This document shows positions 16,838 through 25,151 of a stretch of 64,000 nucleotides of DNA, one piece after another (within the stretch, counting starts at the first letter, position 1; each line of letters starts with the position of its first letter). Where the stretch lies: positions 105,974 to 169,973 of the forward strand of contig NZ_JAMXLX010000010.1 of the NCBI RefSeq assembly GCF_024055605.1, written 5' to 3'. The stretch comes from Ciceribacter sichuanensis. Lineage in GTDB: Bacteria; Pseudomonadota; Alphaproteobacteria; Rhizobiales; Rhizobiaceae. Under the pieces are notes generated by a model. It saw only the letters and a list, made by a program, of their open reading frames with translations. It had not been told where the DNA came from and did no database searches. A program made the position numbers and the translations under genes.

Positions 16838-18169
16838 ATGACCAAGAAAAAGATTGTCCTCAGCTGCCTTTTCCAAGCCAACGGCTACCACAAGGGCGCC
16901 TGGCGCACCCCGGAAGCCGAAGCCGGCGCCGATACCGATATCGATCATTACATCCGCATGGCCAAGCGGCTCGAAGAGGGGCTGTTCGACGTCTTCTTCC
17001 TCGCCGACACCCCGGCGACACGCACCGAGAACCTTGAGATCTGGACCAAATCGCCGATCTACCAGAACGGTCTGGAACCGATCACCGTTCTCACCGCGCT
17101 TGCCATGAACACCAAATACATCGGCCTCGGTGGCACGATGTCGACCAGCTTCTTCGAACCTTTCAACATCGCCCGCCAGTTCGCCGCGCTCGACCACATC
17201 TCCAAGGGGCGCGCTGCCTGGAACGTCGTGACATCGGCAAACGACTATGCCGCCCGCAACTTCGGCCTCGACCGGCTTCCGCCCCACGGCGAACGCTACG
17301 AGAAGGCGAAGGAATGCGTGGAGGTGGTCAAGGCCTATTGGGATACCTGGGAAGACGGCGCATTCATCTTCGACAAGGAGAATGCAATGCAGTTTGACCC
17401 GAAGAAGTATCATGTGGTCGATCATGAGGGAAAATTCTTCAAGGTCTATGGCGGCCTGAACGTCGCCCGTTCGCCGCAGGGCCATCCCGTCATCATCCAG
17501 GCCGGCGCGTCCGACGCCGGCAAGGAACTGGCTGCCGAAACCGCCGAAATCGTCTTCGGCACGGGCTCCGGCATGCAGGCCGCCAAGGCCTTCTATGACG
17601 ACCTCAAGGGTCGCATGGCGAAATACGGTCGCGACATGAGCCAGCTCAACATTCTCTCCGGCTTCGATGCCGTGATCGGCGATACCGAGAAGGAAGCGGA
17701 AGAGAAGTTCGAATATCTCCAGTCTCTCGTGCCGGTCGAACTGTCGGTCATGTATCTGTGCATGGACCTTGAGGCAAAGCTTCTCGACCTGCCGCTCGAC
17801 GAGCCGGTTCCGCTCGATCGCATCCCGAAGGTTTCGAACAACCACACTGTCTATTTCAACCAGATCGCCGAACTGATCCGCGAGGGCAAGACGCTGCGCG
17901 AAATCGCCACCAGCTACCGTCGCGGCAATCGCGTCATGCGCGGCACCGCCGAGCAGGTTGCCGACTTCATGGAGAACTGGGTCGCAGCCGGCTGCGGCGA
18001 CGGCTTCATGATGCCGATCGGGTATTATCCCGGAAACCTTGATGACTACGTCGACAAGGTGATCCCGATCTTGCAGGAGCGCGGCTCCTACAAGACCGAG
18101 TATGCGAGCACGACGCTGCGCGAGAACCTTGGCCTCATTCGCCCGAAGAACCGCTACGCGGCCGATTGA
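16838..18169 (+). CDS. LLM class flavin-dependent monooxygenase, NtaA/SnaA/DszA family
   Basis: A 443-residue bacterial-luciferase-fold enzyme of the NtaA/SnaA/DszA (nitrilotriacetate/pristinamycin/dibenzothiophene sulfone) branch. Typical spans are KKKIVLSCLFQANGYHKGAW at the start, LADTPATRT, and ISKGRAAWNVVTSANDYAARNFG (about 125-147). It uses FMNH2 and O2 to oxidise C-N or C-S containing substrates, so it needs a separate reductase; the one at 11485 is the only candidate nearby. It sits inside transporter A's gene set, which ties it to the imported compound. Confidence 0.92.
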   Translation: MTKKKIVLSCLFQANGYHKGAWRTPEAEAGADTDIDHYIRMAKRLEEGLFDVFFLADTPATRTENLEIWTKSPIYQNGLEPITVLTALAMNTKYIGLGGTMSTSFFEPFNIARQFAALDHISKGRAAWNVVTSANDYAARNFGLDRLPPHGERYEKAKECVEVVKAYWDTWEDGAFIFDKENAMQFDPKKYHVVDHEGKFFKVYGGLNVARSPQGHPVIIQAGASDAGKELAAETAEIVFGTGSGMQAAKAFYDDLKGRMAKYGRDMSQLNILSGFDAVIGDTEKEAEEKFEYLQSLVPVELSVMYLCMDLEAKLLDLPLDEPVPLDRIPKVSNNHTVYFNQIAELIREGKTLREIATSYRRGNRVMRGTAEQVADFMENWVAAGCGDGFMMPIGYYPGNLDDYVDKVIPILQERGSYKTEYASTTLRENLGLIRPKNRYAAD

Positions 18170-18249
18170 ACGGAGCAGGACAAAGGGAAGGAAACTGTCA
18201 TGATGGCGCTCGCCGCCATCCGGGCCTAGACCACGAGGGAGAAGATCGC

Positions 18250-20031
18250 ATGACCATGGCTGCCACGAGCCCGGCGCCTGCCACCGCCAGACGCCTGTCG
18301 GGTCTTGTCAAGGCCGGCCCATTCTGGCTGGCGGTGCCGGGCCTTACCTTCATTCTGATCTTCTTTCTCGTGCCGACCGTGGAACTGATGTCCATCAGTT
18401 TCTTCGACAAGGCCGGCAGCCTGACGCTTGCGACCTATTCGAAGATCACCGCGTCGAGCGTTTACCTGCGCGTGCTGTCCACCACCTTCTCGGTCGCCTT
18501 TCAGGTCACGCTCTGGTGCCTGCTTCTGGGCTATCCGCTGGCCTACTGGCTTTCCGGCATGCCGGGCCGGCGCCAGCGCGTCATGCTGATGTTCGTGCTC
18601 CTGCCTTACTGGACGAGTGCGCTGGTGAAGAACTTCGCATGGTTGGTCCTTCTCGGCCGCAACGGCATCGTTGCCGCGGGCATGGAAAAGCTCGGCCTGC
18701 CGGGTGGCGATGCGCTGCTCTTTTCCCGCGCGACCGTCATCTTCGCCATGGTCCACACCATGCTGCCGCTGGCCGTCGTCACCATGATGCCGACCATGAA
18801 CCAGATCGACAGGCGACTGACCATGGCGGCCGAGACGCTGGGGGCGACCGGCGCGCAGGCGTTCTGGCAGGTCTTCTTTCATCTTTCGGCGCGCGGCGTG
18901 GCCACGGCCGGCCTGCTGGTCTTCGTCTCCTCGCTCGGCTTCTTCATCACGCCCACCCTGGTCGGCGGTCCGAAGGACACGATGATCAGCCAGCTGATCA
19001 TCACCCAGATCAACCAGTTGCAGAACTGGAAATTCGGCAGCGCGCTCGCCGTGATGCTCGTCGTCTCGTCGCTTCTGACCATCTTCGTCTATGACCGGCT
19101 GTTCGGCCTTTCCTCCATCGCCGGCGAAAGCAGGCGGGGAGCCGCCGACGGGCGCTGGCGGCGCTTCGGGCTGGCAGTCACCGGCGCGCTCGGCCGTTTC
19201 TTCGCGATGGGAGAGACTTTCGCCCGACGCAACCTTCGAGGCGTTTCCGGGCGCGGCGTCCTGTCCGCATATGGCTGGCTTGTGGTCACCCTGCTGCTCT
19301 TCCCGATCGTCGGGGTCATACCGATGGCGTTCACGGAGGCGGAGTTCCTTTCCTTCCCGCCCGTGGGCTTCAGTCTCCGCTGGTTCGAAGCCTATTTCAC
19401 ATCTCCGGTATGGGTGTCCGCGACGCTGCGTTCCTTCGGTATCGGTTTCGCGACCGCCATCATCACCGTCATCGTTGCCGGTTTCGCGGCGCTTGGCCTT
19501 GCCCGCTCGAAGAGCCGGCTCTCCGGCCTCGCCTTCCTCGTTTTCATGGCACCGATGGTGGTGCCGCCCATCGTCATCGCCATCTCGCTGTTCTATCTTT
19601 TCGCCAGCCTTTCGATGATCGCGACGGACAGCGCCATCGCCATAGGTCACAGCGTGATCGCGTTGCCCATCGTCTTCGTCATCCTGCTTGCGACCTTCAA
19701 GGAGCATGACTGGCGGCTCGATCAGGCGGCCGCAACACTTGGCGCGACGCGCCTGCAGATCGCCCGGCGCATCACCTTCCCGATGGTCAAGGCCGGCCTT
19801 GTCGTCGGCTTTGTCACCGGCTTCCTGCAATCCTTCGAGGAACTGACCGTCGCGCTCTTCATCGGCGGCGGGCTGAAGACGACGTTGCCGAAGCAGATGT
19901 GGGACGACATTACGCTTTCCGTGAACCCGAGGATCGCCGCAGCCTCGGTCTGCGTGCTCTTTGTGGTCGTTATCCTGTTTGCCGCGATCGAGTATTTCCA
20001 GAGGCCAAAGGGTGGGGCGGCCCGCCGCTGA
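18250..20031 (+). CDS. Fused bimodular ABC permease of transporter A
   Basis: A 593-residue protein holding two PotB/PotC-type permease units in one chain. The first unit is about residues 1-290, with the conserved cytoplasmic loop around AAETLGATGAQAFWQVFFHLS. The second is about 330-590, with its own loop AAATLGATRLQIARRITFPM. In most polyamine importers these are two genes, as in the three other Pot-type operons of this window. The ATG at 18250 follows GGGAGAAG; an upstream start at 18166 would overlap the LLM gene. The fusion makes a single-chain membrane dimer for the ATPase at 14509. Confidence 0.92.
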   Translation: MTMAATSPAPATARRLSGLVKAGPFWLAVPGLTFILIFFLVPTVELMSISFFDKAGSLTLATYSKITASSVYLRVLSTTFSVAFQVTLWCLLLGYPLAYWLSGMPGRRQRVMLMFVLLPYWTSALVKNFAWLVLLGRNGIVAAGMEKLGLPGGDALLFSRATVIFAMVHTMLPLAVVTMMPTMNQIDRRLTMAAETLGATGAQAFWQVFFHLSARGVATAGLLVFVSSLGFFITPTLVGGPKDTMISQLIITQINQLQNWKFGSALAVMLVVSSLLTIFVYDRLFGLSSIAGESRRGAADGRWRRFGLAVTGALGRFFAMGETFARRNLRGVSGRGVLSAYGWLVVTLLLFPIVGVIPMAFTEAEFLSFPPVGFSLRWFEAYFTSPVWVSATLRSFGIGFATAIITVIVAGFAALGLARSKSRLSGLAFLVFMAPMVVPPIVIAISLFYLFASLSMIATDSAIAIGHSVIALPIVFVILLATFKEHDWRLDQAAATLGATRLQIARRITFPMVKAGLVVGFVTGFLQSFEELTVALFIGGGLKTTLPKQMWDDITLSVNPRIAAASVCVLFVVVILFAAIEYFQRPKGGAARR

Positions 20032-20070
20032 GCCTGTCGTGACCACGGGGTCATCTGAAAGAGGAAACGC

Positions 20071-21090
20071 ATGACCGCCAAATCGATGCCCGCCCCCCTT
20101 ACGCCCGGCGACGGCAAACTCCGCATCTATGTGGAGAACAGGGAGAATGCTTTCGGCAACTTTGTCGTTTCGCAGGACGATCTCCGTCGTGCGCTCGGGG
20201 CGCAGGCGGATCGCGTCGAGATTTCCGTAAACAGCGCCGATGCGCCGGATTTTGCCAGTCTCCAGGCCGCGACCTTCTTCATTGGTTCCGGCTTCGATCC
20301 TCAACGCCTGAGGGATTACGGTCGCAAGCTGCGCGTCGTCCATTGCCTGTCCGCCGGCGTCGAATACTACATGCCGCTCGACTGGTTGCCGTCGGGTGCC
20401 GTCCTGACCAATTCCTCCGGTGCCCACGAGGAAAAGGGCGGGCAATATGGTCTGATGGCGGTTCTGATGCTCAACGAACGCATGCCGCGCCTCATCACCA
20501 GCCAGAAAGAGCGACGCTGGGATCAGGCCTTCTCATCGACCATTCGCGGCAAGACGGCGCTTTTCTTTGGAACGGGATCACTGGGCAGCGCGATTGCCGC
20601 CTGCCTGAAGCCGCTCGGTGTCAGGCGCATCGGCATTTCCCGCAACGGCCGGCCCGTCGAGGCATTCGACGCCTGCCATACGGTCGATACACTGCACGAA
20701 TGGTTGCCGAAGGCGGACTTCCTCGTCGTCGCCACACCGCTTACGCCCGCGACCCGCAATGCCATCGGCGCGCGCGAGATCGCTCTGCTTCCGCCCCATG
20801 CCGGCCTCGTCAACATTGGCCGCGCCCCGGTCGTAGACTACCTGGCGCTGGCCACGGCGTTGAGGGAAGGGCGACTTTCCGGCGCGGTGCTCGACGTCTT
20901 TGACGAGGAACCGCTGCCGGAAAGCTCGGACCTCTGGGATGTGCCGAACCTCATCATTACGCCGCACACTTCCTGCGACGACCACCACAATTATATCGAC
21001 CGCTGCCTTTCCATCTTCGCGGGCAATGTCGAGCGGCTTTCGAAGGGACTTCCCCTCGAAAACGTGGTGGATGCCATCCACCAGTATTGA
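20071..21090 (+). CDS. D-isomer-specific 2-hydroxyacid dehydrogenase
   Basis: A 339-residue NAD(P)-dependent dehydrogenase. The Rossmann loop is GTGSLGSAIAACLKPLG (about 170-186). The catalytic triad is present as Arg in NIGRAP, Glu in DVFDEEPLP and His in TPHTSC. AGAGGAAA lies just before the ATG. The family interconverts 2-keto and D-2-hydroxy acids (glyoxylate, hydroxypyruvate, phenylpyruvate and others). Its place after the permease suggests that it handles a keto or hydroxy acid released from the imported substrate. Confidence 0.9.
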   Translation: MTAKSMPAPLTPGDGKLRIYVENRENAFGNFVVSQDDLRRALGAQADRVEISVNSADAPDFASLQAATFFIGSGFDPQRLRDYGRKLRVVHCLSAGVEYYMPLDWLPSGAVLTNSSGAHEEKGGQYGLMAVLMLNERMPRLITSQKERRWDQAFSSTIRGKTALFFGTGSLGSAIAACLKPLGVRRIGISRNGRPVEAFDACHTVDTLHEWLPKADFLVVATPLTPATRNAIGAREIALLPPHAGLVNIGRAPVVDYLALATALREGRLSGAVLDVFDEEPLPESSDLWDVPNLIITPHTSCDDHHNYIDRCLSIFAGNVERLSKGLPLENVVDAIHQY

Positions 21091-21098
21091 GAGTTTTC

Positions 21099-22259
21099 AT
21101 GGAAACCCTTGCTCTTCTCGCAAAGCTCGTAGCCTTTCCAAGCGTTAGCGCGGAAAGCAATCTCGCTATCGCGACCTTCTGTCGGGACCATCTTTCCCGC
21201 CTGGGATTTTCCTGCCGGCTTGTGTCGGATGCGACGGGCAAAAAGGCGAACCTGATCGCGAGCCTTGGCCCGGCGACCGATGATGGACTGGTACTTTCCG
21301 GTCATATGGACGTGGTCCCGGTCGAGGGGCAGGCGTGGACTTCCGATCCCTTCCAGCTGACGCGACGGGATAACCGGGTCTACGGGCGCGGCGCGACCGA
21401 CATGAAGGGCTTTCTTGCCTCGGTCCTCGCAGTGGCGGAAAAGGCTTCCCGTTTGAAGCTCAAGAGGCCGCTGCATATCGCGCTGTCGCATGACGAGGAA
21501 ATCGGCTGCGTTGGTGTGCGCGGCCTTCTCGACGATCTCTCGGCAAACGGCTTCAGGGCGGCCGTGGCTCTTGTCGGCGAACCGACGGGAATGCGTCCCG
21601 TTATCGGGCACAAGGGAAAGCTCGCGGCCCGAGCCACCTGCAGGGGGTTTCCCGGACATTCGTCGCTGGCGCCGCTTTTCCTCAACGCCATCCATCTCGC
21701 CTGCGAGGTGGTCGGGGCGATCCGCGATGTCCAGACGCGACTGGCGGATGAGGGGACACGGGACGCGGCCTATGCCGTGCCATACTCGACAACCCATGCC
21801 GGCATCATAAGGGGTGGCGATGCGCTGAACGTGGTGGCGACCGAGGCGACCGTCGACTTCGAGATCCGCCACCTTGCAGAAGATGATGCCCGAATCTTGT
21901 TCAACGAGATCGTGGCTCGGACACGAACGCGGATAGCGTCGCTCGTCGCGGGCTTTCCCTCCTCCGGCGTTGATTTCACGGTGCGGAACGCCTACCCGGG
22001 TCTTGCCACGCCGGAAAACTCCCCGGCGCTGGCCTTTGTCCGGGACGTGCTTCCAGAAGCCCCGGCATTCAAGGTGTCATTCGGCACCGAAGCGGGGCTC
22101 TATGTGGAAAAACTGGCGCTGCCGACGGTGGTCATCGGCCCTGGGGACATGGCTCAGGGGCATCAGCCGGACGAGTTCATCTCGCTTGATCAACTCGACG
22201 TTTGCGATGCCTTTCTGGAGCGCGTGCTCGAAAAACTGACCATCGACGCACCCATCTGA
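21099..22259 (+). CDS. M20 family acylase, acetylornithine deacetylase (ArgE) type
   Basis: A 386-residue zinc peptidase-family amidohydrolase. Metal and catalytic residues are visible in LSGHMDVVPV, GRGATDMKGF, SHDEEIGC and the C-terminal GHQPDEF. The ATG at 21099 is preferred; a TTG at 21087 would overlap the previous stop. The ArgE/DapE family removes N-acyl groups from amino acids. In this catabolic block it more likely deacylates an N-acyl intermediate than serves arginine synthesis (inference from context). It is the last gene of the plus-strand block and converges with the next operon. Confidence 0.88.
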   Translation: METLALLAKLVAFPSVSAESNLAIATFCRDHLSRLGFSCRLVSDATGKKANLIASLGPATDDGLVLSGHMDVVPVEGQAWTSDPFQLTRRDNRVYGRGATDMKGFLASVLAVAEKASRLKLKRPLHIALSHDEEIGCVGVRGLLDDLSANGFRAAVALVGEPTGMRPVIGHKGKLAARATCRGFPGHSSLAPLFLNAIHLACEVVGAIRDVQTRLADEGTRDAAYAVPYSTTHAGIIRGGDALNVVATEATVDFEIRHLAEDDARILFNEIVARTRTRIASLVAGFPSSGVDFTVRNAYPGLATPENSPALAFVRDVLPEAPAFKVSFGTEAGLYVEKLALPTVVIGPGDMAQGHQPDEFISLDQLDVCDAFLERVLEKLTIDAPI

Positions 22260-22300
22260 GACCATTCCTCGCCAATCAGCACCGGGGCCACTGGAAAACA

Positions 22301-23128
22301 TCAGTGCTGGTCGGAGGCCTCCCCGGATCCGATGGCCCGCTGCCTCAGCCGGATCGAAACCAGAAGGCCCAAGACGAGAGCGAAGATGATCAGGTTGATC
22401 AGCGTCGACAGGGCATAGAGTTCCGGCTTTACCCCGTAGCGCAAGGCGCCCCACGCCACCGAGGGCATGGTTGGTGTTGCACCGAGAAGGTAGAAGGACA
22501 CGTCGAGGCCGTTCAGCGACAGCACGAAGGCAGTGATCAGGCTGCCCATGATGCCGGGCCAGGTGATCGGCAGCATGACCTCGATGAAGGATCGGACCGG
22601 CGAAGCGCCACAAACAATTGCCGCCTCATTCATCCGCCAGTCGTATTTATAGAGCATCGCCGCCATGATCAGGAAGCAGAAGCTGAAGCAGTGCACCGTG
22701 TTGGCGATGATCGCCGTCAGCATGTTTCCCTGCAGCTCGAACAGCAGATAATAGAGCGCCATGCTGGAAATGCCGAGGAGGATTTCCGAAACGAAAAGCG
22801 GTGCGGCAAAAAGGATGGCGTAGAAGAGCGCGCGCTTACCGCCGAACCGCAGTACGCCGACCGTTGCGAGAAAGCCGAGCACAGTGGAAAGGACCGCCGT
22901 GCAGGACGCGAGCAACAGGCTGTTCAGGAATGCGCTCTGGTAGACGGTGTTGGTGGAGAGCCTGACATAGCTCGCCAGGTTGAATTCCGGTGGATAGGGA
23001 AAATTAGGCCGGCTCGAAAGCGACGCGAACAGGATGTGCACGATCGGCATGTAGAGGAAGGCGAAGACGACGATCAGGAATGCGGCCAGGGACCACTTGA
23101 TCAGGTTATCCGAAAACTGCGGTGTCAT
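22301..23128 (-). CDS. ABC permease, PotC type, transporter B
   Basis: A 275-residue inner-membrane permease with six predicted helices and the conserved loop ivCGASPVRSFIEVMLPITWPG (about residues 175-195). The ATG at 23128 follows GGGAGGCAGTGAG and begins one base after the stop of the paired permease. It is the last gene of transporter B, which is ordered binding protein, ATPase, PotB-type, PotC-type on the minus strand. It is convergent with the acylase gene, 41 bp away. Confidence 0.92.
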   Translation of the reverse strand: MTPQFSDNLIKWSLAAFLIVVFAFLYMPIVHILFASLSSRPNFPYPPEFNLASYVRLSTNTVYQSAFLNSLLLASCTAVLSTVLGFLATVGVLRFGGKRALFYAILFAAPLFVSEILLGISSMALYYLLFELQGNMLTAIIANTVHCFSFCFLIMAAMLYKYDWRMNEAAIVCGASPVRSFIEVMLPITWPGIMGSLITAFVLSLNGLDVSFYLLGATPTMPSVAWGALRYGVKPELYALSTLINLIIFALVLGLLVSIRLRQRAIGSGEASDQH

Positions 23129-23129
23129 C

Positions 23130-23993
23130 TCACTGCCTCCCAAGTCCGGTAAAGCCTGTCCGGCGAAGATCGACGCCGAAACTCAGGATCACGAGCGCGG
23201 CCGCCGAGAAAAGGAACAGCACCACGCCCATGGCTGCGCCGAGCGCCCAGGTGCCGGACTCGCCGAACTGCTGGGCCATGGACATACCGTAGAGCGTTCC
23301 GTTCGGCCCGCCGAGGAAGCGGGGCACCAGCGAGGCCGAGAGCGTGGGGATGAAGGCCAGCATGAAGCCGACGATGGTCCCTGACAGGTTCAACGGCCAG
23401 ACCACCTCCCGGAAAACACTGAAGCGATTGGCTCCGCATGCGCTCGCCGCATGGGCAAGTCGGAAGTCGAAGTTGATCAGCGACAGGTAGATCGTCGTCA
23501 CCACGAGCGGCAGGTAGAGGTAGAGAAAGGCGATAAAGGAAGCGAAATTGGAATACATGATCATCCGCAGCGGAGCAGCGCCCATGCGCAGCAGGGCGCC
23601 GTTCAGCAATCCCGCCGGTCCGAGCATGCCCTGAAGCGCAATCAGGCGCAGCACCTCTCCCGACAGGAAGGGTATGACCAGCAGCAGGGAGAAGATGATC
23701 CGGTAGCGACCGCCATAGCGGACGATGAAATAGGCGATCGGCCAGGAAATCACGACCAGCACCACGCCCACCCCGATCGCCATCAGGAGCGAGCGAATGA
23801 AGAAGGTGATGTAGGCGCCCTCGGTGGCGAGAGTGCCGTAGTTCATCAGTGTCCACTCGCGGACGATCTTGTAGTTCTCCGTCTGCCAGAAGCTTAGCAC
23901 TACCAGCGCGACCAGCGGCATGACGAAGAAAAGCAGCAGGAAACCACTGGGGATATCGAGAAGCAGTCGGCGTCTCATGGTATCATCGTGCAT
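23130..23993 (-). CDS. ABC permease, PotB type, transporter B
   Basis: A 287-residue permease with a long N-terminal helix (IPSGFLLLFFVMPLVALVVL) and the loop ACGANRFSVFREVVWPLNL. GGAGG precedes the ATG at 23993, which is chosen over an in-frame start at 24023 inside the ATPase gene. The start lies 2 bp past the ATPase stop, so translation is coupled. With the PotC-type gene it forms a heterodimeric channel, unlike the fused version in transporter A. Confidence 0.92.
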   Translation of the reverse strand: MHDDTMRRRLLLDIPSGFLLLFFVMPLVALVVLSFWQTENYKIVREWTLMNYGTLATEGAYITFFIRSLLMAIGVGVVLVVISWPIAYFIVRYGGRYRIIFSLLLVIPFLSGEVLRLIALQGMLGPAGLLNGALLRMGAAPLRMIMYSNFASFIAFLYLYLPLVVTTIYLSLINFDFRLAHAASACGANRFSVFREVVWPLNLSGTIVGFMLAFIPTLSASLVPRFLGGPNGTLYGMSMAQQFGESGTWALGAAMGVVLFLFSAAALVILSFGVDLRRTGFTGLGRQ

Positions 23994-23995
23994 GC

Positions 23996-25072
23996 TCAGT
24001 CCTCCGCCTTGAAGACGTTGCAATCGGCCGGGCTCCAGGAAAGCAGAACCTTCTCGCCAACGGGCAACGGATCGTTGCGTTTGGGCTTGACGGCGATCAC
24101 CGTATCGCCCCGGTCGGTCTCGAGTACGTATTCGAGGAAGGGGCCGCGCAGGACCACGTCCGCAATTGTGCAGATGATGCCCGCGCTGCCCTCGGCCTTG
24201 CTTGCGAGATCGAAGCGCTCGTTCTTGACGAAAATATCGACGGATACTCCGGCCTTGAAAGCGGAGCCGGCCGGCAGGGCGAATTGAAAGTCGTGGCTCT
24301 GCAGGCTGACCGTCGTGCCGTCAGCGCTGACGATACCGCGAAACTTGCTGGATTTGCCGACGAAGCGTGCGACGAAGGGCGTCGGGGGATGGTCGTAGAT
24401 CGACTGCCGCTCTCCAAGTGCCTCGAGCCGTCCGTTGTGGATCACCGCGATCCGGTCGCTCATGCTGAGCGCTTCTTCCTGATTATGGGTCACGTAGATG
24501 AAGGGAATGCCGAGCTGCTTCTGATAGCGGCGGATCTCGATTTCCATCTCCTGACGCAATTCGCGGTCAAGGTTGGCGAGCGGTTCGTCGAGTAGCAACA
24601 GTGTCGGTCGCGCCACGAGGCCGCGACCCAGCGCCACGCGCTGTTGCTGGCCGCCGGAAAGCTGGCTGGGATAGCGGTCGAGCAGTTTGGTAAGCGAGAG
24701 AACACCGGCAACCCATTCGAGCCGCTCCTCGATTACCTCCTTGGGCTCCCTGCGCATTCTGAGCGGAAAGGCGAGGTTTTCCCGTACGGTCCGGTGCGGG
24801 AAGAGCAGGAACTCCTGAAACACCATGCCGATGCCGCGCTTATGCGGCGGAAGACTGGTGACGTCCTGCCCTTCGAAGTGGATACGGCCCTCCGTCGGCC
24901 GATCAAGACCGGCAATCAACCGGAGCAGCGTGCTTTTGCCGGAGCCGCTCGGCCCCAGAATGGCGATGAACTCCTCCTTGGCGATATCGAGACTGACGCC
25001 ATCAAGGGCGCTGAACGCCCCGTATCGTCTCGATACATTGTCAATCCGGATGTAGGATCCGCTCTGGCTCAT
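23996..25072 (-). CDS. ABC ATPase, PotA type, transporter B
   Basis: A 358-residue importer ATPase. Walker A is GPSGSGKS at 40-47, the signature LSGGQQQR at about 138-145, and Walker B LLLLDEPLANLD. A TOBE domain covers about 280-358. The start MSQSGSYIRIDNVSRRYGAF leads directly into the nucleotide-binding fold. It is separated from the binding-protein gene by 79 bp that hold a stem-loop. Confidence 0.93.
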   Translation of the reverse strand: MSQSGSYIRIDNVSRRYGAFSALDGVSLDIAKEEFIAILGPSGSGKSTLLRLIAGLDRPTEGRIHFEGQDVTSLPPHKRGIGMVFQEFLLFPHRTVRENLAFPLRMRREPKEVIEERLEWVAGVLSLTKLLDRYPSQLSGGQQQRVALGRGLVARPTLLLLDEPLANLDRELRQEMEIEIRRYQKQLGIPFIYVTHNQEEALSMSDRIAVIHNGRLEALGERQSIYDHPPTPFVARFVGKSSKFRGIVSADGTTVSLQSHDFQFALPAGSAFKAGVSVDIFVKNERFDLASKAEGSAGIICTIADVVLRGPFLEYVLETDRGDTVIAVKPKRNDPLPVGEKVLLSWSPADCNVFKAED

Positions 25073-25090
25073 GAAGAATTACCCAGGCTT

Positions 25091-25123
25091 GGCGGCGCAA
25101 GGCGTTGTATCGCCCTGGCCGCC
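25091..25123 (-). terminator. Intercistronic stem-loop, binding protein B to ATPase
   Basis: Outer arms GGCGGC and GCCGCC enclose an inner GGCG/CGCC pairing in the gap between the binding-protein stop and the ATPase start. There is no T-run, so it is more likely an mRNA stabiliser or attenuator than a full terminator. Confidence 0.45.
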
Positions 25124-25151
25124 GGGTTTCAAAGGATGGAGGATGCGGTGA

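Noticed and set aside
18226..20445. Minus-strand open frame of 739 codons
   Set aside because: It is antisense to the fused permease and the dehydrogenase start, with a highly charged, repetitive composition and no domain; a high-GC shadow.
21099..22259. Naming the acylase argE for arginine synthesis
   Set aside because: Context is catabolic and other arg genes are absent; M20 acylases have many N-acyl substrates.
22202..23152. Plus-strand open frame of 316 codons
   Set aside because: Antisense to the PotC-type permease, composed mostly of charged residues; a shadow frame.
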